Below are positions 51,028-58,932 of a stretch of 64,000 nucleotides of DNA, piece by piece. The stretch's first letter is position 1. Every line of letters begins with the position of its first letter. The stretch lies in assembly GCF_041435055.1 (NCBI RefSeq), contig NZ_CP108002.1, positions 3,410,001 through 3,474,000 of the forward strand, in the 5' to 3' direction. The position numbers and the translations under genes are program-made. The DNA is from Streptomyces sp. NBC_00341. Its GTDB lineage: Bacteria; Actinomycetota; Actinomycetes; Streptomycetales; Streptomycetaceae. The notes below the pieces were generated by a model. The model saw nothing but the letters and a program-made list of their open reading frames with translations. It did not search any database and had not been told where the DNA came from.

Positions 51028-51921
51028 TCAGTCCCCCGCCGGGGTCACCCGCCCGGTGAGCGCCGCCAGCGAGTTACGCACATGCGCCATGTGCGCCTGC
51101 ACCTCCTCGCGCCCCTCCTCGTGCTCCCGCAGCACCCGCTCCGTCTCCCGCACCACCCGCTCCTCACGGACCCGGGCGGCCGCGATCAGCTCCGCACCCC
51201 GCGCCTCCGCGTCCTCCTGGCCGTGCCGCGCGGCCTCCTCCGCCTCGGCCAGCGCCCGGCGCGCCTCGGCCAGCAGCGCATCCGCCCGGCCGGTCAGCTC
51301 CGTGTGCTCCGCCAGCTGCCGCGCCTCGGCGTCCGCGAGCTCCTGCCCGTCCGCCTTCCACCGCTCGGCGTGCTCCTGCTCCTGATGCGCCAGCACACTC
51401 GCCGTCCGGCTGCGGGTCGCCTCCATCGCGGCGTCCGCCTCCTCGCGCACCGTCGTCGCCTCCAGCCGGGCCGCCGCCAGCGCCTCACCGGCCGCACCCT
51501 CGGCCGCGGTCACCAACTGCTCCGCACGGTCCGTCGCGGCCGCCCGCATCGCCTCCGCGTCCGCACGGGCCGACCCGCGCACGGCCCGCGCCGCCGCGTC
51601 CGCCGCGTCCCGCACGGACTGCGACTCCTCCAGCGCAGCCCCCCGCAACGCCTCCGCCTCACCCTCGGCCAGCGCCAGGATCTGCCGCGCCCGCTCCCCC
51701 AGCGACGCGTAGTCCTGCGGTGCCAGTACGGCGACGGCCTCATCCAGCCGGGCCGACTCCGCGATCAGCGCCTCCGCCAGCGCCGTCAGCCTCGCCACCT
51801 GCTCCTGGGCCTCGTCCCGCTCGGCGGACAGCCCCGCCACCATGCGGTCCACCTGCTCCGGACGGTAGCCACGTCCGCGCACGCCGACGAAGCCGTGCGC
51901 GGACACCGGTGCAGAACTCAT
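51028..51921 (-). CDS. Long coiled-coil protein (FilP/Scy- or DivIVA-like)
   Basis: 297 residues. The opening FVGVRGRGYRPEQVDRMVAGLSAERDEAQEQVARL resembles the DivIVA N-terminal motif. The rest (about 30-285) is almost continuous Ala/Glu/Arg-rich coiled coil. No membrane helix or catalytic motif is seen. In Streptomyces such proteins (Scy, FilP and similar 'cellulose-binding' proteins) form polar scaffolds for tip growth. The function here is inferred from build only. Preceded by the terminator of the SUKH locus. Confidence 0.8.
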   Translation of the reverse strand: MSSAPVSAHGFVGVRGRGYRPEQVDRMVAGLSAERDEAQEQVARLTALAEALIAESARLDEAVAVLAPQDYASLGERARQILALAEGEAEALRGAALEESQSVRDAADAAARAVRGSARADAEAMRAAATDRAEQLVTAAEGAAGEALAAARLEATTVREEADAAMEATRSRTASVLAHQEQEHAERWKADGQELADAEARQLAEHTELTGRADALLAEARRALAEAEEAARHGQEDAEARGAELIAAARVREERVVRETERVLREHEEGREEVQAHMAHVRNSLAALTGRVTPAGD

Positions 51922-52052
51922 CCTTGACGCCTCTTTCCGACTCTCCGGGCCCGACCATCGAGCAATACGTCAAGGATGCGGCAATTGGCTGAGAAGTCGG
52001 AATCCTTTCGATGCTTTCCGGACGGAAGCGACCGGCATCACAGCCGCCAAAA

Positions 52053-52105
52053 GGTGTGGTGCCCCGCTCCCAGCAGCGATCCTGCCGGGAACGGGGCACC
52101 ACACC
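52053..52105 (-). terminator. Terminator of the SUKH-4 gene, 24-bp stem
   Basis: Arms 52053-52076 and 52082-52105 with two G-U type mismatches and a 5-base loop, 28 bases beyond the stop of the composite SUKH-4 protein. Confidence 0.8.
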
Positions 52106-52132
52106 CACTGACGTGCTACGGATGTTCGACGA

Positions 52133-54685
52133 TCAGATCAAGCCGTCCCACATCTGCTCCAGCAGCACCGACCACCAGCTCTCCGGCGACGCGAGCGCCG
52201 CCGGGTCCAGCGCGACCAGCTGCGCCTGGAAGTCGACCGTCCAACGGCCGGCCTGCTCCGGATTGAGCCCGAACCGCAGCCGCCACATCCGGCCCAGCAG
52301 GGCCAGAGAGCGGGTGAACTCCGGCAGCCCGGTGTTCACGAACTGCGGCGCCACCGACTGCCCGCCGGGCCCCGCCTCCACCGGCACGGCCACGATGTTC
52401 GCCGTCCCGTACTGCACACAGATCGCCCGGCCGAAGTCCGAACCCATCACGAGGTAGGACCCCGCGTCGGGCGCCGGCTGCACCTGACGCTGCGCCGCCA
52501 GCTCGGCCAGCGTCGGCACCACGGGCTGACCCGGCTGCGCCCAGAAGAACGGCCCGAAGTCGGCGGGCAGCCCGGCCCAGACCAGCGTCCGCGCCACGAT
52601 CTCCGGCACTCCCTGCCGGGACACCGCACGCTGGTCGAAGCGCAGCACACCCTGCGGACCGAACGTCTGCAGCAGCTCCTCCGCGACGGCCTCCGGCGGT
52701 ACCGGCATCGCGGGCGGCAGCTGCGGCAACGGCGCCCGCACCGGCGCCGGACGCGCCGGACCGTCCGCCACCTGGTGCAGCTCGCCCTGATGGGTGAGCA
52801 GATGCTGCATGCCCTGCTGCCGGCTCGCGTGATCGGTGCCGTACGGGGCCACGCTGGTGATCCGCACCTGCGGCCAGGTCTCCCGGATCATCCGGGCACA
52901 GTAACCACCCGGCAGCTCGCAGGACTCCAGCTCCGTGTGCAGCTCGATGACCTGCTGCGGCGGTACGTTCATGGCCCGCAGCTCGTGCAGCATCTGCCAC
53001 TCGGGGTGCGGGGTGCCCGGCGCCGAACGCCGGATCAGCTGCTGCTCACTGCCGTCGGGGCCCCGGTAGCGCAGCACGGCCTGGTAGCCGGGGCCGACGA
53101 TCGGCTGCCCGGGGGGCGCCTGCGGATACCCGTACGCCGCCGGCGGCGGGGTGTGGCCGGGCGGCGGCAGCTGTCCGGGGACACCCCCCATCGATCCACC
53201 GGGCGGACCGGGCGGACCGGGAGGCTGCGGCGCACCGGGCGGACCCACCTGGCCGGAGGGCGCGAACATCGTCGCCGCATGATGCACGTCACTGCCGGGC
53301 GGCGGCGTCGCACCAGGCGGACCGGGAGGAGCGGGAGGACCGGGCTGACCCGGCTGACCGGGCGGACCCGGCGGACCGGGAGGCTGCGGAGCACCCGGAG
53401 CACCGGGCCGGCCGGGCGGACCGGGCGGCTGCGGAGCACCGGGCGGACCCACCTGGGCGGGGGTCGCGAACATCGTGGCCGCCTGATGCACGTCACTGCC
53501 GGGCGGCGGCGTCGCACCGGGCGGACCGGGCGGGCCGGGAGGCTGCGGCGCACCGGGCGGAGCCTGCTGCGGGGCGAGCTGCGTCGGCATGTACCCGCCC
53601 GCCGGGGCGCCGGGCGCACCCGGTCCCGAGGGCGGCGGCACCGGCGCACCCGGCAGCGCACCCGGAATACCGGGGGCGCCCGGCGGCGGCGGAGTCGTCG
53701 AACCACCGCCACGCGCGCCCCGCGGCGAAACGGCCGCCTTGCTGGTGGCCTCCTGCGAGATGTCCGCAGCACCGGGCGCACCGGGAACACCGGGAGCGCT
53801 GGGAACACCCGGAGCACCGGGCGCACCGGGCGCGCCAGGTCCCTGGGGTCCGGGGCTCTGCGAGTCGAGGCCGGGCACGATCGCCGTCCGGGGCAACTGG
53901 CTGCCCCCGGACATCAGCGCGGTCGGCGCCTCGGCCGACACCCGGGGCGGCTCCTCCTCGTCGTCCGCACCCGAGAGCGGCGGCGCGAACACCGTGGCCG
54001 GCAGCCCCACCGCCCCCTCGTCGGAACCCGCGTTGGTGTCGGTCCCCGCCCACGGCGTGGCCCCCACCGGCGGCTGCGGAGAGGACGCCTGAACCCCCTC
54101 GTAGGCGGTGGGCTCGTACGCACCCCGCCCGTCCGACGCGGAAGCGGGAGCAGCGGGAGCGGAAGAAGCGGAAGAATAAGGAGACTCGGGAGGAGACGCG
54201 GGAGAAGGAACCGGAGCAGGCGCGGCAGGGACTGAGGGCGCGGCAGGGACGGCCGGGGGCGGCGATGCCTGCGGCGGCACCTGGTCCCCCGCGCCCTCCG
54301 CCCGCCGGTCCGGGATGCCGAGCTTGTCCGCCGCCTCCTGGAGCCACTCCGGCGGGCTCAACAGGAACGACGTCTGATTCAGATCGATGCGCTGCGGCGG
54401 CTCCGGAGCGGCCTGCGCCACCTCCGTCGCGCCGTACTCCTCCTCGTACCGCCGGATCACCTCACCGACCGGCAGGCCGGGCCACAACGTCGCCTCACCG
54501 CTGTCCCTGGCGATCACCAGCCGCTGCCGGCCACCGTCGGAGACCGGACCGTTCGCCCGGTCCTCGGCCCACACCACGAAACCCAGCTCGAACTCACGCA
54601 CCCGCACCTCACGGTGCTGATACGCCGGAACGTCGCCGTTGACCCACTCGTCCGCGCGCTCCTGCGCCTGCGCAAAGGTCACCAT
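52133..54685 (-). CDS. Composite protein: YrhB/Imm35-like, collagen-like linker, deaminase-like, SUKH-4
   Basis: 850 residues from ATG at 54685, with GGAGGGG about 9 bases upstream. Residues 1-85 resemble YrhB/Imm35 (FAQAQERADEWVNGD, LVIARDSGEATLWPGLPVGE). Residues 130-520 are low complexity, with collagen-like GPPG/GAPG triplets (about 278-500) and two copies of a GSDVHxAATMFA unit (from 396 and 465). Residues 533-645 look like a nucleic-acid deaminase with H560-P-E562 and C589-x6-C596. Residues 665-850 match SUKH-4 (FDQRAVSRQGVPEIVARTLVWAGLP). Toxin-like and immunity-like modules thus share one chain. No signal peptide. Overlaps regulation with the upstream WHH-SMI1 gene. Confidence 0.8.
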   Translation of the reverse strand: MVTFAQAQERADEWVNGDVPAYQHREVRVREFELGFVVWAEDRANGPVSDGGRQRLVIARDSGEATLWPGLPVGEVIRRYEEEYGATEVAQAAPEPPQRIDLNQTSFLLSPPEWLQEAADKLGIPDRRAEGAGDQVPPQASPPPAVPAAPSVPAAPAPVPSPASPPESPYSSASSAPAAPASASDGRGAYEPTAYEGVQASSPQPPVGATPWAGTDTNAGSDEGAVGLPATVFAPPLSGADDEEEPPRVSAEAPTALMSGGSQLPRTAIVPGLDSQSPGPQGPGAPGAPGAPGVPSAPGVPGAPGAADISQEATSKAAVSPRGARGGGSTTPPPPGAPGIPGALPGAPVPPPSGPGAPGAPAGGYMPTQLAPQQAPPGAPQPPGPPGPPGATPPPGSDVHQAATMFATPAQVGPPGAPQPPGPPGRPGAPGAPQPPGPPGPPGQPGQPGPPAPPGPPGATPPPGSDVHHAATMFAPSGQVGPPGAPQPPGPPGPPGGSMGGVPGQLPPPGHTPPPAAYGYPQAPPGQPIVGPGYQAVLRYRGPDGSEQQLIRRSAPGTPHPEWQMLHELRAMNVPPQQVIELHTELESCELPGGYCARMIRETWPQVRITSVAPYGTDHASRQQGMQHLLTHQGELHQVADGPARPAPVRAPLPQLPPAMPVPPEAVAEELLQTFGPQGVLRFDQRAVSRQGVPEIVARTLVWAGLPADFGPFFWAQPGQPVVPTLAELAAQRQVQPAPDAGSYLVMGSDFGRAICVQYGTANIVAVPVEAGPGGQSVAPQFVNTGLPEFTRSLALLGRMWRLRFGLNPEQAGRWTVDFQAQLVALDPAALASPESWWSVLLEQMWDGLI

Positions 54686-54690
54686 CGCGC

Positions 54691-55668
54691 TCACCCCTCC
54701 ACCGGGACGGCGCGCGCGAAGCCGCCGTCCACCATCAGGTTCGCCACCGTCTCCAGCTCCGGCGGGTTGCCCGCGAGACGCTGCAGAAAGGCATCGAAGT
54801 CCACGCCGCACGGCAACAGCAGCCGGTCCACCCGCTCCTGGACACTCCAGCCGTCCTGATCCCGCGCGTCGTCGTACGCGCAGAACCAGACCGAGCCGAT
54901 GCCCTGGCCCCGGACCTTCACCGCGAGAATGCCGCCCTGGACGAAACCGACCCCCAGGTAGTCCTTGGTCAGGTGGTCCCGCAAACACTTGTTCACATAG
55001 ACCAGATCGTTCACGGCCGCCTCGTCGCGCACCGTGAAGAACGGCTGGTCGACCAGCAGTCCCAGCTCCGCGTCGAGCGCCGCACCCACCGGGGCCGAAC
55101 CGCCCGCCGCCTTCAGGAACGTGCGGTACGCCCCCGGCAACCGGTAACCGAGGTCCTCCTCGACACCCTGGATCTGCTGCTCGCTCACCGCCACGGCCCC
55201 CTTCGGGAGCCGGAAGTGCGCGGGCCGGGTCTCCTGGAGCGGACGCGTGCCCCGCTTGTTCTGGTCCACCGCGGTCGTCGCGAGCCCGCCGTGGTGCCGC
55301 AGCAGCGCCTTCACCTCGACCGGGACCAGCTCCATCCGCCGCCCGCCCGGCACGTGGTGCCAGGTCCAGCCGTGCGGGGTGGCCACCGCCGGAATCGTGT
55401 CCCACAGCTCATGGCCAGTGGCCGCCAGCGCCGCGTTCGCCGACACGTAGTCCGTGAGCCGCAGTTCGTCGACGCCGAAACCCTGCGGGGGCTCCGCGAT
55501 CTCGGCGGCGGCGCGCGCGTACGGCGCGAACTCCGGACACCCGTTCCCGTCCATGCGCACACCTCTGGGGTGGCGGGACGCCCGGACAGGATCCGGGAAG
55601 TGCACGAGCTGCCCGGCGTAGGCCCCGTTCGGTGGCGCGGCTTGCTGCCCGAGCCGACCTGTCGTCAT
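54691..55668 (-). CDS. WHH-type nuclease domain fused to SMI1/KNR4 (SUKH-1) domain
   Basis: 325 residues from ATG at 55668, with AGGGGG 9 bases upstream. Residues about 68-130 match the WHH branch of HNH/endonuclease VII toxins: LRLTDYVSANAALAATG, then HGWTWHHVPGGRRMELVPVEV and HHGGLA, with the signature His pair at 104-105. Residues about 160-310 match SMI1/KNR4 (IQGVEEDLGYRLPGAYRTFLKAAGG, then SVWFCAYDDARD and DFDAFLQRL). Normally these are separate toxin and immunity genes. The stop lies 5 bases before the start of the composite SUKH-4 gene, so they form an operon. No secretion signal is visible. Confidence 0.83.
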   Translation of the reverse strand: MTTGRLGQQAAPPNGAYAGQLVHFPDPVRASRHPRGVRMDGNGCPEFAPYARAAAEIAEPPQGFGVDELRLTDYVSANAALAATGHELWDTIPAVATPHGWTWHHVPGGRRMELVPVEVKALLRHHGGLATTAVDQNKRGTRPLQETRPAHFRLPKGAVAVSEQQIQGVEEDLGYRLPGAYRTFLKAAGGSAPVGAALDAELGLLVDQPFFTVRDEAAVNDLVYVNKCLRDHLTKDYLGVGFVQGGILAVKVRGQGIGSVWFCAYDDARDQDGWSVQERVDRLLLPCGVDFDAFLQRLAGNPPELETVANLMVDGGFARAVPVEG

Positions 55669-55787
55669 GGCGGTTGCCCCCTGCTGCGTCTGGCTGATGA
55701 GGACCGACCTGCCCATGGGGGGCGGTCCAGGCACAGCCTATGCGGTGCCGCAAGAACGGGTCCCGCCCCACCGACCCCCGGCCACTT

Positions 55788-55807
55788 CCGTCACGAACCG
55801 TCACAAC
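55788..55807. promoter_or_regulatory. 10-bp direct repeat CCGTCACGAA/CCGTCACAAC
   Basis: Two adjacent 10-bp units, seven leading bases identical, on one helical turn. On the minus strand they read GTGACGG twice, about 120 bp before the WHH-SMI1 start. Candidate activator or sigma-factor site. Confidence 0.45.
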
Positions 55808-55936
55808 GCTGTGCCGGATGAGCGACGGCGGGGACACCATCGGGCGACACGCACACACGTTTTCCCGACCCAGCTTTCACACGACCCGACACATTTGGCA
55901 GGCTGTCACCCGCATACACGGGGGCGTGCACATTCG

Positions 55937-55950
55937 GCAGCGGCCGCTGC
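55937..55950. promoter_or_regulatory. 14-bp perfect palindrome GCAGCGGCCGCTGC
   Basis: Lies about 8 bases before the GGGAGGG ribosome site of the YwqJ gene. It could be an operator or a leader hairpin that limits translation. Confidence 0.45.
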
Positions 55951-55973
55951 GGGCACGGGAGGGACAACGCACC

Positions 55974-56507
55974 ATGCACACCGCACACTCTGCACACACC
56001 GTCACATCCGGGGACCCACGACTCAGCTGGAGCAGCACAGACACCAGCCACGCACCCCGCCTCACCCACCGCCGCGACGGCATCCTGCCCGCCGTGGCCG
56101 CAGCCCTGTCCGTCCGCGGCGAGACACTCACCTGCACCGCGGGCAAGGGCGACCAGCCACCCGTACTGCACCACCTCGTCCAGGACTTCCTCGACACCCT
56201 CACCAGCGGCCAGCGGGAACGCTTCACCGGCCGCTGTCCCGAAGCGATACTGCTCTCCCGGCACCTCACCGCCGCCGAGGCCGGCCGCTCCAAGCGCGCC
56301 CAGCGCAAACCCCTCACCAACGGCGAGGCCCGCCGCGCCCTCAAGCACGCGCGGCTCACCGCACGCCGCATCCGCGAGGACGGCGACCCCCTGCACGGCA
56401 GCTACGCACCGCCCTGCCGCTCCTGCTCGGTGATGCTCGCCCACTTCGGCGTACGCCCCATCGACCTCACCACCACCGGAGCGGCGACCACCGCAGAGAA
56501 GGGCTGA
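55974..56507 (+). CDS. YwqJ-type putative nucleic acid/nucleotide deaminase
   Basis: 177 residues from ATG at 55974; GGGAGGG is 10 bases upstream. The zinc-dependent deaminase pattern is C88-P-E90 (RFTGRCPEAILLSRHL) and P-C148-x-x-C151 (GSYAPPCRSCSVML), with FGVRP at the end. YwqJ-family domains are usually the C-terminal warheads of large secreted polymorphic toxins. Here the domain is free-standing, with no signal, LXG, PT-HINT or Rhs leader. A SUKH-3 gene follows after 10 bases, the expected immunity partner. The protein may be an intracellular effector or a domesticated deaminase. Confidence 0.85.
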   Translation: MHTAHSAHTVTSGDPRLSWSSTDTSHAPRLTHRRDGILPAVAAALSVRGETLTCTAGKGDQPPVLHHLVQDFLDTLTSGQRERFTGRCPEAILLSRHLTAAEAGRSKRAQRKPLTNGEARRALKHARLTARRIREDGDPLHGSYAPPCRSCSVMLAHFGVRPIDLTTTGAATTAEKG

Positions 56508-56517
56508 CCGCGCCCCC

Positions 56518-57051
56518 ATGGCCGACCGACACGACCTCCCCGAACAGGCGAACCCGGCGAACCACGACCGCCAGGCCTCCACCCGCTTCCCCGTCGCCGT
56601 CGACGCCGCCCTGCGCGCCGCCGGCTGGCAGCCCGGCCGCTGGGACATCCGGCAGGCCGAGGAGTGGGCCGACGCGCTGCGCTCGCACGCCTCACCAGCC
56701 GGCCACCAGCACGCCGTCTTCCCCGCCGCCGTGGAGGCCTGGGCCGAATTCGGCGGGCTGCAGCTCACGCCCACCGCACCCGGCCGCCAGATCGCACCCG
56801 CGACCGTGCGGATCGACCCGCTGCGCGGGCTGCACCTGGCCCGGACCCTGGCGGACCTCGGCCGCGCCCTGGAGACCGAGGTCGCCCCGCTGGGCGAGGA
56901 GGGGGACGGGCAGGCGGTGCTCGCGATCGACGCCGAGGGACGGATCTACAGCGTCGACCACACCGGCGACTGGTACCTCGGCCCCGACATCGACCAGGCC
57001 CTCGCCACCCTCGTCACGGGCGCCCAGCCGGAACGCCTGATCTCGGCCTGA
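56518..57051 (+). CDS. SUKH-3 family immunity-like protein
   Basis: 177 residues. FPVAVDAALRAAGWQPGRWD, then FPAAVEAWAEFGGLQLTP and AIDAEGRIYSVDHTGDWYLGPDIDQALATLVTG fit the SUKH-3 pattern, with its conserved N-terminal AAGW and C-terminal sheet. SUKH domains neutralise nuclease or deaminase toxins by direct binding. Placed 10 bases behind the YwqJ gene, it is the probable inhibitor. Its ribosome site is weak (GAGAAGGG is about 15 bases away), so translation may be coupled to the deaminase. Confidence 0.85.
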   Translation: MADRHDLPEQANPANHDRQASTRFPVAVDAALRAAGWQPGRWDIRQAEEWADALRSHASPAGHQHAVFPAAVEAWAEFGGLQLTPTAPGRQIAPATVRIDPLRGLHLARTLADLGRALETEVAPLGEEGDGQAVLAIDAEGRIYSVDHTGDWYLGPDIDQALATLVTGAQPERLISA

Positions 57052-57072
57052 CCGAAGCGGGGCCGCCCCCGT

Positions 57073-57197
57073 CCAGCCCGTCCGGCGTTCGAGGACGGAA
57101 CCGTCCGGCTCGGAGCCGGTAGCCAGCGCGGACGAGTTCACGCGAAGTCCCCGGCACACACCCCCAGGGTTCCGTCCTCAATCGCCGGACGGGCTGG
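57073..57197. repeat. Inverted pair of a dispersed repeat (CCAGCCCGTCCGGCG type)
   Basis: A 30-bp left arm (57073-57102) and right arm (57168-57197) match at 28 positions in inverted orientation, separated by 65 bp. Their core is the same Streptomyces element seen at 11905. They lie between convergent genes and can form a long terminator-like cruciform or hairpin. Confidence 0.8.
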
Positions 57198-57252
57198 GAG
57201 TGGCCCCGGGTGCTGGTGGTGGCCCAAGCACCCTGCCGGGCCACCGCGGCCG

Positions 57253-58560
57253 TCACGAATCCGGGCCCGTCGCGTCCGGCAGCACCGCAGAGACCCTGAA
57301 GCCGCCCGCGTCCGTCGGCCCGGAGACGAAGACCCCGCCCAGCCCGAGCACCCGCTCCCGCATGCCCACGAGCCCGTTGCCGCCGCTGGGCAGCCCCGCG
57401 TCCGCCATGGCCGAGTCGGAGGGGCCGTTCTCCACCTGCATGGCGACCTCCGCGCCCCGGTGGGCCAGCCGCACCCACGTCTTCGCGCCTGCCGCGTGCT
57501 TGTGCACGTTCGTCAGGGCCTCCTGCACGACCCGGTACGCCGTCTGCTCGACCTCGGGCGGGTAGGGCCGCGTCTCGCCCTCCACCGAGAGCTCCACCGT
57601 CATGCCCGCCGCCCGCGACTCCCCGACCAGCGTCTCCACCTCGTCCAGCCGGGGCCCGTCCTCCGCCGCGACGGGGGCCGTCCGGCCGACGGAGGCGAGC
57701 GGCACCTTCGTCACCCGCGCCACCATCGGCTCCCCCGTGCGCAGCACCCCGAGCATCTCGCGCAGCTCGGTCAGCGCCTGGCGCCCCATGTCACCGACCA
57801 GCGCCGCGTTGCGCACGGCCTTCGCCGGGTCCTTGGGCGCGACGGCCTGGAGCGCCGCGGCGTGCACGACCATCAGGCTCACCCGGTGGGCGACCACGTC
57901 GTGCATCTCGCGGGCGATCCGGGTCCGCTCCTCCGTACGCGCCCACTCGGCCCGCTCCTCGGCCCGGTCCGCGAGCAGCGACAGCTCCCGCTCCAGCGAG
58001 TCGGCCCGCTCCCGCAGGCTCTCCATCAGCCGGCGCCTGGCCCCTATGTAGAGGCCGAACAGCACGGGCGGCGCGGTGAGCCCCACCGCCATGAAGAGGG
58101 ACAGCATCGGCACGTACCAGTCGCCCGGCCCGAAGTCGGCACTGGCAGACACACCCTGGCGCAGCCGTACGTACGTGACGATGAACGTGCCGACCAGCGA
58201 CATGCTCATCAGCACCACGGTGATCCGCCGGGGCACGTCGGACGCGGCCAGCGTGTACAGGCCGACCAGGCCCATCAGGAAGCCCATCTCGGCCGGTGTC
58301 GTGGCGACGGACACCAGCACCACGGCGATCGGCCACCGCCGGCGAACCAGCAGCACGGCCCCCGCCAAGAACCCGAAAACCACCCCCAGCGGCACCGGCA
58401 GCCCGGTGTCCCCCGCGAATTCCACCCCTTCCAGCGCACACTCCAGCGCCGAGAACAGCGCCAGTCCCACATCCAGTGCGACACTCCGTCGCCGTTCCCA
58501 CCACCAGTAGCCGCGGGTGGTCTGTCCCGCCGCTTCCCGGTCTGCCCCCGTTGCGGTCAT
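57253..58560 (-). CDS. Orphan sensor histidine kinase, HisKA_3 type
   Basis: 435 residues. Four to six membrane helices lie in the first about 190 residues. The HisKA_3 dimerisation motif reads ERTRIAREMHDVVAHRVSLMVVHA with the phospho-acceptor His in EMHDVV. The HATPase has QEALTNVHKHA (N box) and GGNGLVGMRERVLGLGG (G box). This is the NarL-partner class of kinases. No response regulator gene is adjacent, so the partner lies elsewhere. The gene is convergent with the SUKH-3 gene, across the inverted repeat. Confidence 0.93.
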   Translation of the reverse strand: MTATGADREAAGQTTRGYWWWERRRSVALDVGLALFSALECALEGVEFAGDTGLPVPLGVVFGFLAGAVLLVRRRWPIAVVLVSVATTPAEMGFLMGLVGLYTLAASDVPRRITVVLMSMSLVGTFIVTYVRLRQGVSASADFGPGDWYVPMLSLFMAVGLTAPPVLFGLYIGARRRLMESLRERADSLERELSLLADRAEERAEWARTEERTRIAREMHDVVAHRVSLMVVHAAALQAVAPKDPAKAVRNAALVGDMGRQALTELREMLGVLRTGEPMVARVTKVPLASVGRTAPVAAEDGPRLDEVETLVGESRAAGMTVELSVEGETRPYPPEVEQTAYRVVQEALTNVHKHAAGAKTWVRLAHRGAEVAMQVENGPSDSAMADAGLPSGGNGLVGMRERVLGLGGVFVSGPTDAGGFRVSAVLPDATGPDS

Positions 58561-58752
58561 GGCATCCAGCGTACGGGCGGGCGCACCTCATTTTCGGGTG
58601 ACCCGGACAGCACGTCGCACGTTCGAACGGAGACGAAATCCGCGTACCAGAAAGCGCCGGACTTCAGCGTCGCGTCGAAGGGGCTCGGTACGGCATAGTG
58701 TTGGGTGCCGATCCGGCCGACCCGGACCATTGTCCGGTTCAGTCGGTGTTAA

Positions 58753-58824
58753 TCCCCCATGGTGTAATTGGCAGCACAGTAGCTTTTGGTGCTATTTGTC
58801 CGGGTTCAAGTCCTGGTGGGGGAG
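58753..58824 (+). tRNA. tRNA-Gln(UUG)
   Basis: Cloverleaf with acceptor TCCCCCA/TGGGGGA, anticodon stem GTAGC/GCTAT and loop TTTTGGT (anticodon TTG), T arm with GGTTCAAGTCC, discriminator G at 58824. The 3' CCA is not encoded. Followed by a perfect 13-bp terminator. It lies directly upstream of glmU. Confidence 0.95.
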
Positions 58825-58832
58825 CCCACACA

Positions 58833-58863
58833 GCGGGCCCCGACCCAAGCGGTCGGGGCCCGC
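58833..58863 (+). terminator. tRNA-Gln terminator, 13-bp perfect stem
   Basis: GCGGGCCCCGACC (58833-58845) pairs exactly with 58851-58863 around CAAGC, 9 bases after the tRNA end. Confidence 0.85.
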
Positions 58864-58932
58864 ACTCATGCCCGGTCGAACACCCCCCGGTATCCTGCGG
58901 ATGTCCACCACCCGAAGCCGAAGGGCCAATCC

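Larger units (their letters stand above)
55669..55973. other. Divergent promoter region of the toxin/immunity-like locus
   Basis: 305 bp shared by the WHH-SMI1 and YwqJ operons. It holds a CCGTCACRA tandem (55788-55807) and the palindrome GCAGCGGCCGCTGC (55937-55950), just before the YwqJ ribosome site. The stretch between them is AT-richer than its surroundings and contains several CACA tracts. Confidence 0.55.

Noticed and set aside
53161..53880. Short repeated units that might suggest a CRISPR array
   Set aside because: The repeats are in frame and encode GPPG/GAPG triplets of the composite SUKH-4 protein; there are no uniform spacers.
55740..55973. Longer start for the YwqJ deaminase
   Set aside because: The extra 78 codons cover the divergent promoter region with its repeats, and ATG at 55974 has a good ribosome site.
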